Origin: Aedes albopictus | Lineage: Eukaryota; Arthropoda; Insecta; Diptera; Culicidae | DNA length: 64,000 nt | Reading direction: 5' to 3' | Assembly (NCBI RefSeq): GCF_035046485.1 | Contig: NC_085137.1 | Location: 4,255,977-4,319,976, forward strand | Shown: positions 22,053 to 33,698 of the stretch, in pieces | How the letters are laid out: each line of letters opens with the position of its first letter | How positions within the stretch are numbered: the first letter of the stretch is position 1 | Position numbers and translations under genes: made by a program | Notes under the pieces: generated by a model | What the model was told of the DNA's origin: nothing | Databases searched by the model: none | Seen by the model: only the letters and a program-made list of their open reading frames with translations

Positions 22053-23239
22053 TACTTTCGTTTTAGGGTGTACTCAGCAACTGCTATCGCTGCAAAGCTG
22101 CGAAGGGTGGAGCCCACAACATGTTTGTCATTCCAGGCGTGACATGCTAGCTGGTTCGTATCATCTTGGGAAGGGTGATTCCAGAAAGCGGTTCAAGTAA
22201 TTGTCTCGTGATGATCGCGATTATTCACAAGACTGGTTTTGGGCACAGTTTGACCATCACCAGATAGTGGTCGGCGTCGATATTGGCACCACGATAGGTC
22301 CTGACATCGATAATGTCGGAGAGGTGCCGTCCGTCAATCAGAACCTGGTCTATTTGAGATTCCGTCTGCTGTGGTGATCTCCAGGTGTAACGATAAGGGA
22401 GGCTGTGTTGGAAAAAGTTGCTACGTATGGCCATATTTTTGGAGGCGGCAAAATCAATGCGCGTAAAATGCGTCCTTGTAATCATCAATACTTCCGGAGT
22501 GTGGGCTGTGCACGTTTATTATGCTGATGTTGAAGAATCGGCCCTTGATCCTCAACCTGCACATTCTTTCGTCGATCGGCCACCAACCGATCAAGCGCCT
22601 CTGCATATCACCCTTCACGATGAAAGATGTTCCCAGCTCGCGTGTGTTTCCGCAGGTCTGGTAGGTGGTATGATTACCTCTAAACGTTCGCACCATGTAT
22701 CCTGTCCAACACACCTCCTGCAGCGCAACGATGCCGAATCCGCGGTTCTTCAGTAGATCGGCGAGTATGCGGGTGCTCCCAATGAAGTTGAGAGATCGGC
22801 AGTTCAACGTACCGACTTTCCAATCGCAAGTCCTTTTTGTTCGCTGGGGTTGTTGCCGTTGGTCTCGGTTCGTATTATTCTGTTGCTGATTTTCCGCTAC
22901 AATGGTTTTTTACGGCTGGCTCGTAGGGCCTGACACCAACCCCCTACTTTCCGGAGGACCATAGTGCACAGTTGAGCTTAGAGTCCTTCCCTGGCACTCG
23001 GACGTAGATCAGCCGCCCATAACATGGGGATCAGACGCTGTTGTGAGCCGCTCCTCCTGGAGAACAGACGCTCAGGTTTACCGAAGCAAACCCCCCTTCC
23101 CTGTCAGCCTACGACCAAAGTTCCCACCGGGGTTGGTTACCCGATCTTCCCTAAGGTTGCTCATAGTTTCCGGCCGGTACCACGAGGAGGTAGGGATAGG
23201 AGTTGCTCAAACCTCTTGCAACGCCTTTTAAAGGCTCCT

Positions 23240-23560
23240 GAGATCCCTTGAATTGCCCCTAAAGCCCCTTGGAACGCCCCTGAAACCCTCTAAATACTAT
23301 TGAAATACCCCAGAACTCCCCGTAATCCCATGAAAACACCAACAAATCTTAACAGAACACCCTCAAAAGGCTCCTCAAATCCCCCGAAATTCCACCGGGA
23401 ATTTCCTTTCGGGATTGCCATCTTTGAATTCCGCACAAATTCGGCTGGGAATTTCTTCTGAAGACTCCGCCAGGAATTACGTATGAAGATTCCTTCAGAA
23501 GTTATTTCTGGAGATTTCTCCAGGAGTTTCCTCTGGGAATATCATCAGAAATTCTTTACT
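23240..23560. repeat. Short degenerate tract of the ~24-bp family
   Basis: Sequences such as GGAATTTCTTCTGAAGACTC and TTTCTCCAGGAGTTTCC match the style of the tracts at 12.5, 43.5 and 48.4 kb. The left part has a different repetition, CCCCTGAAACCC-like, about 20 bp per unit. Confidence 0.5.
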
Positions 23561-24357
23561 GATGAATCCTCAGTAATCACCAGTGGGAAATTGTCCGACT
23601 ATTCCATCTGAAAAATCTACTGTAATTGCTTTCTGGAATCCTCCAGCAGCATCCGTGAATCCGTTCCTATCGGGAAAGCCTTCAGCAGGATTATGTCGGC
23701 TGGATTCCAATCTGGATGACCAACCATGCCGTACTCGAAGATTAATTCAACTACCCATCATACTTTTGGCGAAACAAGGGCCCTGACACCTGTCAGCCGC
23801 CAAATTTGATCTTCCTACAACAACTTCAACACCTTACGATCGATGGGTTGATGAGAGCCTGGTTGTTGAAGATGAACAACTTAACGTGTAGCGTTACATT
23901 GTTGTGCCACCACGGTGCAACTCATCAAACAAACGATAGTTTTAATGGACATCATCCCTTAGATCATACAATCCATGTGCCATGAGGAACCATGTAGTGT
24001 TTTGTGACTTTTTAAGTATCGTAGACTATACGACCATTTATCGTGCATACAATTTGGTTTTATATGCTGTACATGTGACCAACATTTCAGAGTACTTTGG
24101 AAGCCTTAGAATAGTTCAGGGAAGACAATTTTAACCACGTATATGACATCCCTATTCCCACCCAATAGGATTGTTTGCAGCCAACATCAATTGGGTTCCC
24201 CCATTGACAATGCATTTGAGTTCCTTAAACAATGGTACAAGATGCGGGAATCGAAAACGTGACGTCATCGCACCCTGGTGATTTTAACATATTGAAGAAT
24301 CGTAAAACATTGGTTTTCGAGGGTCAGCGAAAATAGTTGATAACACCGTTCCACACT
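23561..24357. other. Stretch with no recognised gene
   Basis: Nothing beyond scattered short open frames is visible. Confidence 0.5.
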
Positions 24358-24760
24358 AAATTTTGTTATGGGATGAGAAAAAAAAGAACAGGGGTTTGGG
24401 ACCCTAGAACTGTCATATTGAAAGATTTTTTGAAAAATATTGGATCGGGCCTTCACAGTTCATGACCGAAGTTTGTATGGAGAACTTGGGGTGTTCAATT
24501 GATATGTGCATTAGAACTCGCTGTGCATAAATTTAGGCGTTAGACAATAACGAAAGAAAGCTTAATATCGAAAACGTCCAAATATATGCACGACACGTTT
24601 CAATGCGCATATCAATTGAACACCCCAAGTTCTCCATACAGACTTCGGTCATAAACTGTGAAGGCCCGATCCAATATTTTTTCTAAAAATCTTTCACTAT
24701 GACACTTCTAGGGTCCCAAACCATTGTTCTATTTTTTCTCATCCCATAACACCAAATTTT
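24358..24760. mobile_element. ~400-bp palindromic MITE
   Basis: Two arms of about 160 bp are inverted copies of each other, for example TTATGGGATGAGAAAAAA at the left and its complement at 24733-24750, and GGATCGGGCCTTCAC with its complement at 24660-24674. The loop (about 24515-24600) is unrelated. Exact ends and target duplication are uncertain. Confidence 0.7.
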
Positions 24761-25944
24761 GTAAAATTATGTCACGCATTAAATATGAACAAACACATGT
24801 AGATTTAAACATCGAGAAGGAATAATAAATGTGTGAGAAGTAGGTATTGAGAATAACGATGAAAATTTATATCGAGCTCGATGTAATAAAAAGTCCTTCT
24901 ACACACATTTGGAATATTCTATGGATTCCGGTAAAGTTTTAACGCAATCTTAAATGCTGAACGATTAATAAAAAGTTGTTCTGTGTTATATGATAAACTT
25001 TTATCACTGAAATGCATTTCGAGTTCATCAAATTCCACGTGAAGCATACCGATCAGCATCTCAACCACATGCAGCCCTCTGAGGTGTCAGTTACACTTGG
25101 GCTTGCGCTTGATCAAATCATTCCAATTTGTACGTCAATTTCAATCAAGCAAACGATGAAAGCGTACGACAGTAGGAATAACTGCGCAACGTCGCAATGC
25201 ACCCCCATATCACCAATGCAATGCATGTGTATTCCGACAGAAGATTCCCTCAGAGCACAGCAGCAGTATTACAACACTCACGTTTCCTTATCATCACTCA
25301 ACTCAACCCCCGGCAGAGTGGCCTTGCGTGACTCACAGACGTCGCCGTTGTCGTCGTTGTCATCCACCGACCACCGCAATCCAGTCAACCTACAACAGGT
25401 TCTCCACCGGGTGAAATAATCGGCTATGCAACGGATCGAATCTCACTTTTCTCCTTTGTCTCCCCGAGCACGCTTACCTACAGAAAAGGTTGGACGCTCG
25501 AGAAATCCATTAAATTCACACACAGTAAGTGACTGAAGCAGGCGCACTAGTGTGATCAGAGTACGAATCTCGTGGTTGGCGAATGACGGCGATTGTTTTT
25601 TTTGTAATTGTTAGTTTTATATTATTGTTGAAATAGCTTCGTATCTACAGTAAAGCATCAGAAATAGCATTACAAATAAAGTTCATTACATCTGCGAAGC
25701 AGATAAACTGACTGTCGTCAGCAATGGTACAACCTCGAGGGACTGAAGGAATCGTATGTCGCCTCAGCATACACTTTTTTTTTCTTTTAAACCATGGAGA
25801 GATAATCACATCCACAGAACCTGAACAGGGAGGTCCAAATAGTGTGGGGTTAAGGATCGTCTTCTACAACAAGCTCAACTGGCGCTATTGAACACGTTCC
25901 TTTCATCCAGAGTCACTACTGTACAGTAGTGAACCCCCTTCCTT
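24761..25944. other. Stretch with no recognised gene
   Basis: A 135-codon open frame on the plus strand (25012-25419) has no recognisable motif, signal peptide or clear splice context. I treat it as non-coding with low certainty. Confidence 0.4.
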
Positions 25945-28350
25945 TTACGCTGGAGTGCTATCTCGGTAGTCTTTGTAACCGACAAGATACGGTCTACGGT
26001 AGTCTACGGTTGACCTCTTCTTTCGGACGCCAAACTGGGTGCTCGAGAGATCATTTACACCTTGATTTACTCCCTCGATGTGCCTCAACATTCTGTTGAG
26101 GATGATTTTTTCTAGCAACTTCCCCACCGTATCGATCAAGCATATAGGTCTAGATGCCAATGGGTAATTTTCCCGCATTCGGCCGTAGAACCAGGCACTG
26201 CCTCTTCCAAACCCCTGGTAAAACTCCTTCGTCCAGGCATAGCAAACCTGATCATCGCGAGAACCTCTGCAAGGTCAAGTTCGGAACTCCGCGGACCTGG
26301 GGCCTTACTTACGCTAAGGGACTTCCATATCCCCGCAAGTTCCTTATCGGTGACCCTCTCCAAATCCGCAGCTGCCCTACGAAAGAAGAGCAAGGACTAG
26401 GATCATGACGAAGGAAAAGTCCTTCGATGATACCCTCCAACATCTCTGGAGACTGCTCTGTAGTAGCCATTACTCCTCAAAGCAGACCCTTTTGCTTGCA
26501 CTTATCTCAGTCATCAGCGTGACTTGAACAGCGACGAACACCACCCGCCGTTCGTTTCGCTTTTCCTCAGTTCGTGCTCACTGCATCCGCTGCCTAGTTC
26601 GTCCACGAGCCGGTCCAGCCGGTGGCCTTCCATTTCTAGGGTAGACTTGCATAGACATGGTCGCATCGCACGCCCGCGAGAGCATCGCTACCAGCTCTTC
26701 TTTGCTTAACCCTTTGGAGCCGAAGGGGTCAATATGACCCCGGAGATGAAACCGAGCATAACAAACGTGTTCCACACCAGCGCGGTTGCGGCAACCTTGG
26801 CCAAAAAATTCGGCTCCAAAGGGTTAAACCGAGTAGATATCGCTCACGGAGAAGTGCCTCCTTAAATACTTCGTCGTCGAAGCATGATGTCTTCCACCTA
26901 CGAGACCTTGACCTTAGGATCTGACCCCGCTGGTTAGTAAAACGGCTTCCTCATTCCACGGCCCAGGCATTGAAGTCACCCGCTCAAGCATCTGCATAAA
27001 CTGCTCGATCAACCACGGTGGAGGCGCATAAAAGCTACAGAAGACCCCGAAGCCCTCATAGGTAGAAACCAACTCCTGTCGTCCATATCGCCGCCCTTTT
27101 CCTGAACCCATCCACGACCGAATTGCCGTTGCTGGCGGCGGGTATTCGGTATGGGTCCGCCTTGATGGCGATATCCGTCCTTCACTCAGAAATTGTCTGA
27201 CAAAGCAGTTCTTGAGCCGTGTCATAGTGGTTCAGGTTCAGCTGCGTTATCCACACTGTGATTTGTTCATTGCGGCTTCCTTGAAAGCCGGGCACCTTGG
27301 ACCACAGATTGGATACCTGTTGTTCACGAATTTCCCGGTACAGATCAGACAAGTGGGTGGACTCGTGAAGCCTTGTGTCTTATGGCCTTCGGCGCCGCAT
27401 CTTCTGCACAGTTTGCCCCTGTCAGAGCCTTTACCATCCCATGACTTGTGTTCTGGTTCCAGACACCTGAAGCAAACCTCGGGTAGCTCGTACAAGTCAG
27501 TAGGCATACTGACCAGACCATCTCGAGCCTCCCTAATTTAACGCAGTTGTTAGCGTCCGCCACAGGTAGCTGTACCAAGCCTACCCGAGTCCTTGCCGGT
27601 CTACGTCTTCTTGGTTTGACATCCCGGATCTCATCGACTTGCGATTTTTTCTTCTTCCTGTTTCGCTTGACTTTCGTTCATAGGGGGTCCCCTTGGTTCG
27701 CTATACTCTGTGGTTGATGAGGGCCTAACAACGGTCACAACCCCCTGTCTCCTTCCACCTGGGACGGGTCAGCCTTTTCAGAACCACCCTTCCCAGCTTT
27801 CCGGGACACCTGGTTGGGGTCCGACTTGCCGGCATTACTACCGGCCTTCGGGGTTAGTATCCGCCTAGCCCAAGGGGAATGGCATATCCTTTTCTAACCG
27901 GAAAATCCGCATTTATCCGTTCCTAACCGTCACTAACCGCTGTTGCTTTCACTGGTTCACCGTGCTACAGTCTTCACGAGTCTCTCGTGATCTTGCTTGG
28001 CATCGTACAGCGACTTACGGAGTCGCAACAGGGCCGTTTTAAGGTCCTTGCTTATGTTGGACTTCGTGGACGTAAAGTCGATGATCTTGCCATGCTGCTG
28101 CTCACCCACCTCTATTGCAGACAGCCCATTTTTTTTTTGGTTTATGGTCTTCATCAACCACGCTACGTCCAATATCACTCCTGACAGGCAAGCCGGGGTA
28201 TGAATCGGAGCTGCCTGCGCAGCTTCCTGCTCCTGACTTCTCAACGGAGACCTAGTCAACCCACTTCTAGCGTAGGCGTTAGCCTCGCCACTACCACTCG
28301 AACTTGTTTGTTTATGACTTGATGTCATGTTCAATCCCACAAGTTGCACG
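25945..28350 (-). mobile_element. R1-like LINE remnant with CCHC gag-like ORF1 and RT start
   Basis: Read from 28350 down: an ORF1 N-terminal part (helical, about 28349-27960), then a zinc-knuckle region at 27450-27300. That region shows CFRCLEPEHKSWD, CRRCGAEGHKTQG and CLICTGKFVN blocks, typical of gag-like ORF1; in the first two the final Cys is changed. Then comes an endonuclease-RT linker (LSRACDATM near 26690-26660). RT blocks follow: SVSKAPGP near 26300, RPICLIDTVGKLLEKIILNR near 26160-26100 and TQFGVRKKRSTVD near 26040-26000. It ends before the catalytic YXDD-type motif. Several frameshifts make it dead. A 114-bp MITE interrupts the linker at 26710-26823. R1 is inferred from motif style; a LOA-type element is the alternative. 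Confidence 0.78.
26710..26823. mobile_element. 114-bp TTAA-flanked MITE in LINE coding sequence
   Basis: Perfect 15-bp inverted ends CCCTTTGGAGCCGAA flanked by TTAA at 26706-26709 and 26824-26827, the piggyBac-type signature. An inner palindrome, GGGGTCAATATGACCCC, lies at 26725-26741. Confidence 0.88.
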
Positions 28351-28499
28351 GGAAAGGAGGTCCAACTTGTCAGAGCCCTGCATCAACGCGGTAAGCGACG
28401 AAATACTGCGGGGGTGGTTTGTCAGGTTCTGGGACTGTGATTCCTGCTCCCCCAAGGCCTTCGTCTGGCGAGCTCCTTGTGGTCCAGTAGTCTTTAGGA

Positions 28500-28890
28500 A
28501 ATTGCTGGAGTACAGTAACAGTAGTGATCAACGACACAGTCGAGGACACCATCGCGTACGTAGGGGAAGTCGAAGGAACGGCTCGTTCGACGAGAAGTGC
28601 AGAGCAATTTTGAACGAGAAGGACGCAATGCGGGCGGTAATGCTGCAGCATGGAACTCGGCAGAACCCGGAACGATACAAACAGAAGCGGAAACAGTAGA
28701 CCCTCATCTTTTGGATGAAAATATGGCCCCAGAAAGAAGCGGAGTGTGAGGAAATCGAACTGCTGTGCCGTTCTCGAGAAACACGTAGTTCTGTGAGATG
28801 CTCAATGCATTCCGCATCGGCTTGATGCCATGAGCTGAATTGTGCAAGGATACGGACGGAGGAGGAGAACCCTAAGTCAGGGAGCATGAA
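28500..28890 (+). mobile_element. RTE-like LINE linker fragment, plus strand
   Basis: The plus strand reads TIAYVGEVEGTARSTRS and then KQKRKQ-type sequence (28640-28700), matching the TIGYVERNRRNEWFDEE to NRNGNS linker of the element at 20.5-20.8 kb in the opposite orientation. It continues to an ELCKDTDGGG-like block near 28840-28870. Only this linker remains; it is broken by stops. Confidence 0.6.
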
Positions 28891-29289
28891 ATGAACTGGC
28901 AATTGGTGAAGTTGTCTGGTGCGGGTCAAGCTGGGTCTGTCATTGCCTGCTTGGTAGGTCTTTTCAAAATCCATCGGGGTCCGTTTTTGTTGCAGGTCAG
29001 TATTCTTGGGTTTTGGTTCGGTCATGTTCCATATAGAGTTCCTGTGGTTGATCGTTGTCCGTGTCAGGCTGGGTCTTTCATTGGCTTGAGGGAGTGAATG
29101 TTTGGTTCTTTGTATGGTCCCGTTTTGGGCTGGGTCGTTATCAGGATTTGTAGTTACAGGTACGATTTCAAATAAAGTGCCTATACTGTGGTCTCCCTCA
29201 GAACTCCATCCGTGAAAGTCCCGGTTTGGAACCTACAGGGGGCAGAGATGGCAAACCACCGCACCGGTAGCGAGATATGTCAAATTTGC
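28891..29289. other. Stretch with no recognised gene
   Basis: A G/T-rich plus strand with repeated CTGGGTC words and no recognisable coding content. Confidence 0.4.
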
Positions 29290-31162
29290 TCATACAGTTC
29301 TGCGGCTTTCAGAAAAAGAATCAACGTTGTTTGCCGGACTTTGTCTGGCAATAGAGCACTTTGTATGTCCGTGATGTTTACTGAGTACGTCCATGGTCGT
29401 GCAGTTTTCGATGAAATGCTCCACTGTATTCGGCTCTGAACAGGTAGAGCACCGAAGTCGGAAGTTTTCTGTGCCGTTCATACTATGGGAGAGCATGTTC
29501 GTAGTCTGGAGAGAACAACTTGGTCTCTTCGAGATGGCAGGTCCGGCCAATGCTGTGGGGTCGATTTTATCTTGCAGGTGAAAAGGTGACTTCATTGCGG
29601 CAATCGTTCAACAACTCCTGAATCTCCTGGACGAAAGGATGCTTATTGCTTGGGATATGTAGACCGTCGAGTACGCTGGCCGAATCCGACACAATTAGTA
29701 GAGGGGCGTAGCGGGGGTAAGTAATGGCTCGCGATATCTCGGAACTCGCTGTAGACTTTGCTAAGTATGCCGATGCCAACCAGGTCGTCCTTTTAAGAGC
29801 CGTCGGTGTAGCGTATTTCCGTTTCTTGGTATTTCTCGCGAACTCGCTTTGTGAAACTTGCCCGGACGCTTTGAGGATTCGCGCCCCTGCGGAAGTGCTT
29901 CCTAATCGTAACATCCACCTTTGGTATCTCCGCCGCCCAGCTTCTAGGGCCGATCCGGTAAAGTTCAGAGAAGCTGAGGGATGGCCATATCCACTAGGGC
30001 TTGGTTGGCTTGGTAGCCCAAGAAGCCAACGAACCCATCGTCAATCGTGTTTTGATGATATCCAACGGCTATACAGCCGTTCCTCAGGGTTAATCTATGT
30101 TGGATCGGTAGTGTACTTACCTCTGCGCATGCTGCTAGGTCTGGTGTTGACGGTAATAACCCAGATATTGTGCGGATGGCAGCGTTGTAAACTGGGCCCA
30201 GTATTTTCAGCAGTTCTTCTATCGCCCGACAGGTGATTTCGACCCCGTAAATATCCGGTTGGTAACAGTAGTATCGGCTACTCTTAGACATAACTCTCGG
30301 ACACTACGTGATCGTTTCCCAGATAACGCTCTGAGCAGGTTTAATCGTACCTTGCATCGGTCCTTGACCGGTCCACTGTTATCTCTAGGATTTCCAAAGT
30401 CTTTCAATTAGGGATAGGAATACCTTTGACATTACTCCCGGCATCGAGGCTCTGTTGTAGGCTTTGGCCAAGTCTAGTGATGTCAACTCGATGTGGTCTT
30501 CTCTATCCAACGCATCGTCTTAAATTAGGCCCAGAGCAGCAAAGTATGTCCCGTGCCGTGACCAGCTCTGAAGGCGTGCACAAGTCACCTACCACAATAG
30601 ATCACAGTAATGGTCGCAGTGGTTCAAATCCCCAAAAAAAAAACGAGCCGCCTATAAACAAGGTACTTCCTGCCGATTGGTGGAGGATCTCGGAGCATTG
30701 GGTATCCGATTTCATCATGGCTGGCCTACTTGCCTTTAGTTTTCCGGAGAACGAAGGTTAGTTCCTCAATTGTAAAGGGTGAATTGAAATATTGTCCCTG
30801 ATCTGCAGGCACAATGAAATCGGTGATGGCCGTTGCCGGATAACGGATGCCGCCTGATGAAGGTGTAGCTATATCAGTTGATGGAGGAGGTTTCACCAAA
30901 ATTATTCGATAGAGCATCAGCGCAGCAATTGTTGTCGTATCTATGGTTGTGGTGTTTTCTATTTTCAGGGCAAATCCTTTTTGTCGCTTCTTTCCTTGCA
31001 AAACATTCAATCGCCTCCACAGCTCGGACGCTGACTGATCGTCAATGATCTGGTCTAGGAGAAAGGCCCAGGACGCGTCCTTCGCCTCTCGGATAACTTG
31101 CCGGCAGTTGTTTCAGGACGCATACCACTCGTCCGCAGTTTTCTTCCAATTGGGATGTTCAG

Positions 31163-31804
31163 TAGGCCGTCCCTTATTTTTCAAAATTTGGAAATGTTAT
31201 AAGTTCGTTGTTGGAAAATGATCGTTTTAGCTAAGAAATGATCTTGTCAAAATTTGAACTCAGTATCTCAAGGCTAAGTGGTCCCTCAAGGAGCCTAAAG
31301 TTGTCAAAAATTGTATGGGACTAAAAAAACATGAAATTTTTTTCGACGAAAAAGAACGTTATTCTACTAAAACCGATGATTTTAGGACCTTTATGGCCAA
31401 AAATGTGCTTGGAATTGCGATATCTCCACTCGTTTGTGAGTTATTGACAAAAAACAGTCGTAAAATTAGCTTTTTTGATCATTTTTTTAGATCCCGAAGA
31501 AAAGATAAACTATTTTGCTCAGTAACTTTGAAACGAGTGGAGATATCGCAATTCTAAGCACATTTTTGGTCCTTTAGGGTCCTAAAATCATCGGTTTTAG
31601 TAGAATAACGTTCTTTTTCGTCGAAAAAAATTTCATGTTTTTTTAGTCCCATACAATTTTTGACAACTTTAGGCTCCTTGAGGGACCACTTAGCCTTGAG
31701 ATACTGAGTTCAAATTTTGACACGATCATTTCTTAACTAAAACGATCATTTTCCAACAACGAACTTATAACATTTCCAAATTTTGAAAAATAAGGGACGG
31801 CCTA
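31163..31804. mobile_element. 642-bp palindromic MITE with 8-bp target duplication
   Basis: The two arms (about 290 bp each) are nearly perfect inverted copies starting TAGGCCGTCCCTTATTTTTC. ATGTTCAG is duplicated at 31155-31162 and 31805-31812. The loop (about 31440-31520) is unrelated. It lies in the endonuclease-RT linker of the I-like LINE. Arm similarity is high, so it is relatively young. Confidence 0.88.
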
Positions 31805-32062
31805 ATGTTCAGTTGGGAGTCGTTTCAGGCGCCCAAGGGCTTTCCGCCGTGGAGGCTAGAGTGACGTCTATGACCGATTCCACTGTTTTGCCCTTGTTTC
31901 TGCGGTCAATCCGCCCAAAGGTATTTGAACCGTCATTCAGAATTGACAGCCCATATTTGTTGGCAGTGCTGACAAGAATAGGGCCCCGGAGATATGAAGC
32001 TCGGCTGCTCTATGCTCGATGATGACCTTTGACGTCACCGAGGATCAGTTTAGAGTTCGGTA

Positions 32063-33698
32063 ACACTAGTCGACAAAATTGAAACTTTTTTCACGCACTT
32101 TGACCATTTGTTCCATTTCTAATGGAATTTGGCCCGCTGATTTCGAATCTGACTTCAGAATTCCTGTAACACGTACAGTTTTTGGGAAAAATAGGATTTT
32201 ATTCACAAAATTTAAAATGTCATAGAAAATAAAATATTGGTATTTTAATTTTAAATTTCTCATCTGCTCATTATAACTAATATTTATGTTCAATAGATTT
32301 TAATCCACTGATTCTTAAGGACAAGGTATTTGGAGTACATAGCTCAAACTTTCTAGAGCACCGTTTTTTAAAACCGTTGAATGGATTTGGATGAAAATGC
32401 ATCACGCTAATTGTTCAGTGGTTATCAACAGCGTGATGCATTTTCATCCGAATCCGTTCAACGGTTCTAAAAAACGGTGCTCTAAAAGTTTTGAGCAATG
32501 TACTCCAAATACCTTGTCCTTAATCTGACCTAAGAATTTCAGTAACACGTAAAATTTTTGAGAAAATACGGTTTTATTCACAAAATTTTATATTTTCTAT
32601 TTTGAATGAACTATTGTCTTTATATTTTTTTTTATCTGCTCATCTTAAGCAATATGAATCAGTTATTTAAAGTTATAAAGACAAGAATTTATTTTCTATG
32701 AAAATATGAAATTTTGTGAATAAACCCCTATTTTTCTTAGAAGTTTACGTGTTACACAAATTCTTATGTCAGATTACGAATCAGTGACTTAAAAACCATT
32801 AAATATAAATATTGTTCATGATGAGCAGATAACAAAAAATAAAATTATAAAGACAATATTTCATTTTTATGAAAATATGAAAATTTGTGAATTATACCCA
32901 ATTTTTCTCAAAAAAAAACGTTTTACTCAGATTCTTATGTCAAATTACGAATCAATGGATCAAAATCCATTAAAAGTAATTATTGTTTATCATGAGCAGA
33001 GAAAAATTTAAATTATAAAGACAATATTTCATTTTTTTAGGAAAAAATGAAATTTTGTGAATTCAACCCTATTTCGCTCAAAAACTGTATGCTTTTCAGA
33101 ATTCTGAAGTCAGATTCCGTATCAGTATACGAGACTCTATTGAATATGAATATTGGTTAAGGTGAGCAGACAAAAAAAACTATAAAGACAATATTTTATT
33201 TTCTATGGAAATATAAAATTTTGTAAATAAAAATCCCTTTTTCTCAAAATTTTACATGTTACAGTAATTCTTAGGTCAGATTACGAATTAGTGGATCAAA
33301 ATCTATTTAATAAAAAATATTGGTTAAGATGAGTAGATAAAAATTTCAAATTTAAAAAGACAATAATTTTATTTTCTCTGAAAATATGGAATTTTGTGAA
33401 TAAAACCCCATTTTTCTCAAAAATTGTACGTGTTACTGAAATTTTGTCAGATTCTAAATCAGTGGATCAAAATCTATCGAATATAAATATTGGTTGAGAT
33501 GAGCAGATAAAAAAATAATAATATAAAGACAATAGTTTATTTTTTATGAAAATATGAAATTTTGTGAAAAAAAAACCTATTTTTCTCAAAAACTGTACGT
33601 GTTACAGCAATTCCGAAGTCAGATTCGGAATCAGCGGGCTAAAATCCATCAGAAATGGGACAAGTGGTCAAAGTGCGTGATCCACTGTCGACCAGTGT
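32063..33698. mobile_element. 1.64-kb inverted-repeat element built of ~170-bp tandem units
   Basis: Ends ACACTAGTCGAC and GTCGACCAGTGT are inverted repeats, and the similarity runs on for more than 100 bp (for example CACGCACTTTGACCA at 32092 and its complement at 33667-33681). Inside, the right arm has about six direct units with the word ATAAAGACAA recurring near 32674, 32846, 33014, 33182, 33354 and 33520. The left arm has about two units in the opposite orientation. A 201-bp MITE splits the left arm. It is inserted in the endonuclease of the I-like LINE. No protein is encoded. Confidence 0.78.
32319..32519. mobile_element. 201-bp TTAA-flanked palindromic MITE
   Basis: Arms of nearly 100 bp are inverted copies starting GGACAAGGTATTTGGAGTAC. 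TTAA flanks both sides (32315-32318, 32520-32523). It is nested inside the ~170-bp-unit element, so it came later. Confidence 0.88.

Larger units (their letters stand above)
20270..23230 (-). mobile_element. RTE-like LINE, 5' region, endonuclease and start of RT, broken
   Basis: Read from 23230 downwards: a 5' leader (about 23210-22820), then an apurinic-type endonuclease starting GTLNCRSLNFIGS near 22815. It carries GIVALQEVCWTG, the INVHSPH block and a C-terminal DADHYLV block (22280-22260) that looks like the usual SDH catalytic motif. Next comes a linker (VASAYAQNLEAALPDESELY near 21340-21290, TIGYVERNRRNEWFDEE near 20800-20750), then the first RT block (TNKAAGKDGIAAELIKMGPE near 20490-20420). 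It stops at 20270, before the RT catalytic core. MITEs at 20848-21245 and 21872-22052 interrupt it. Stops and frameshifts are present, so it is dead. Confidence 0.8.

Noticed and set aside
25012..25419. 135-codon plus-strand frame as a gene
   Set aside because: No motif, no signal peptide, no supported splice site and composition like the surrounding sequence.
28528..29025. 165-codon minus-strand frame
   Set aside because: It is antisense to the plus-strand RTE-like linker fragment at 28500-28890.
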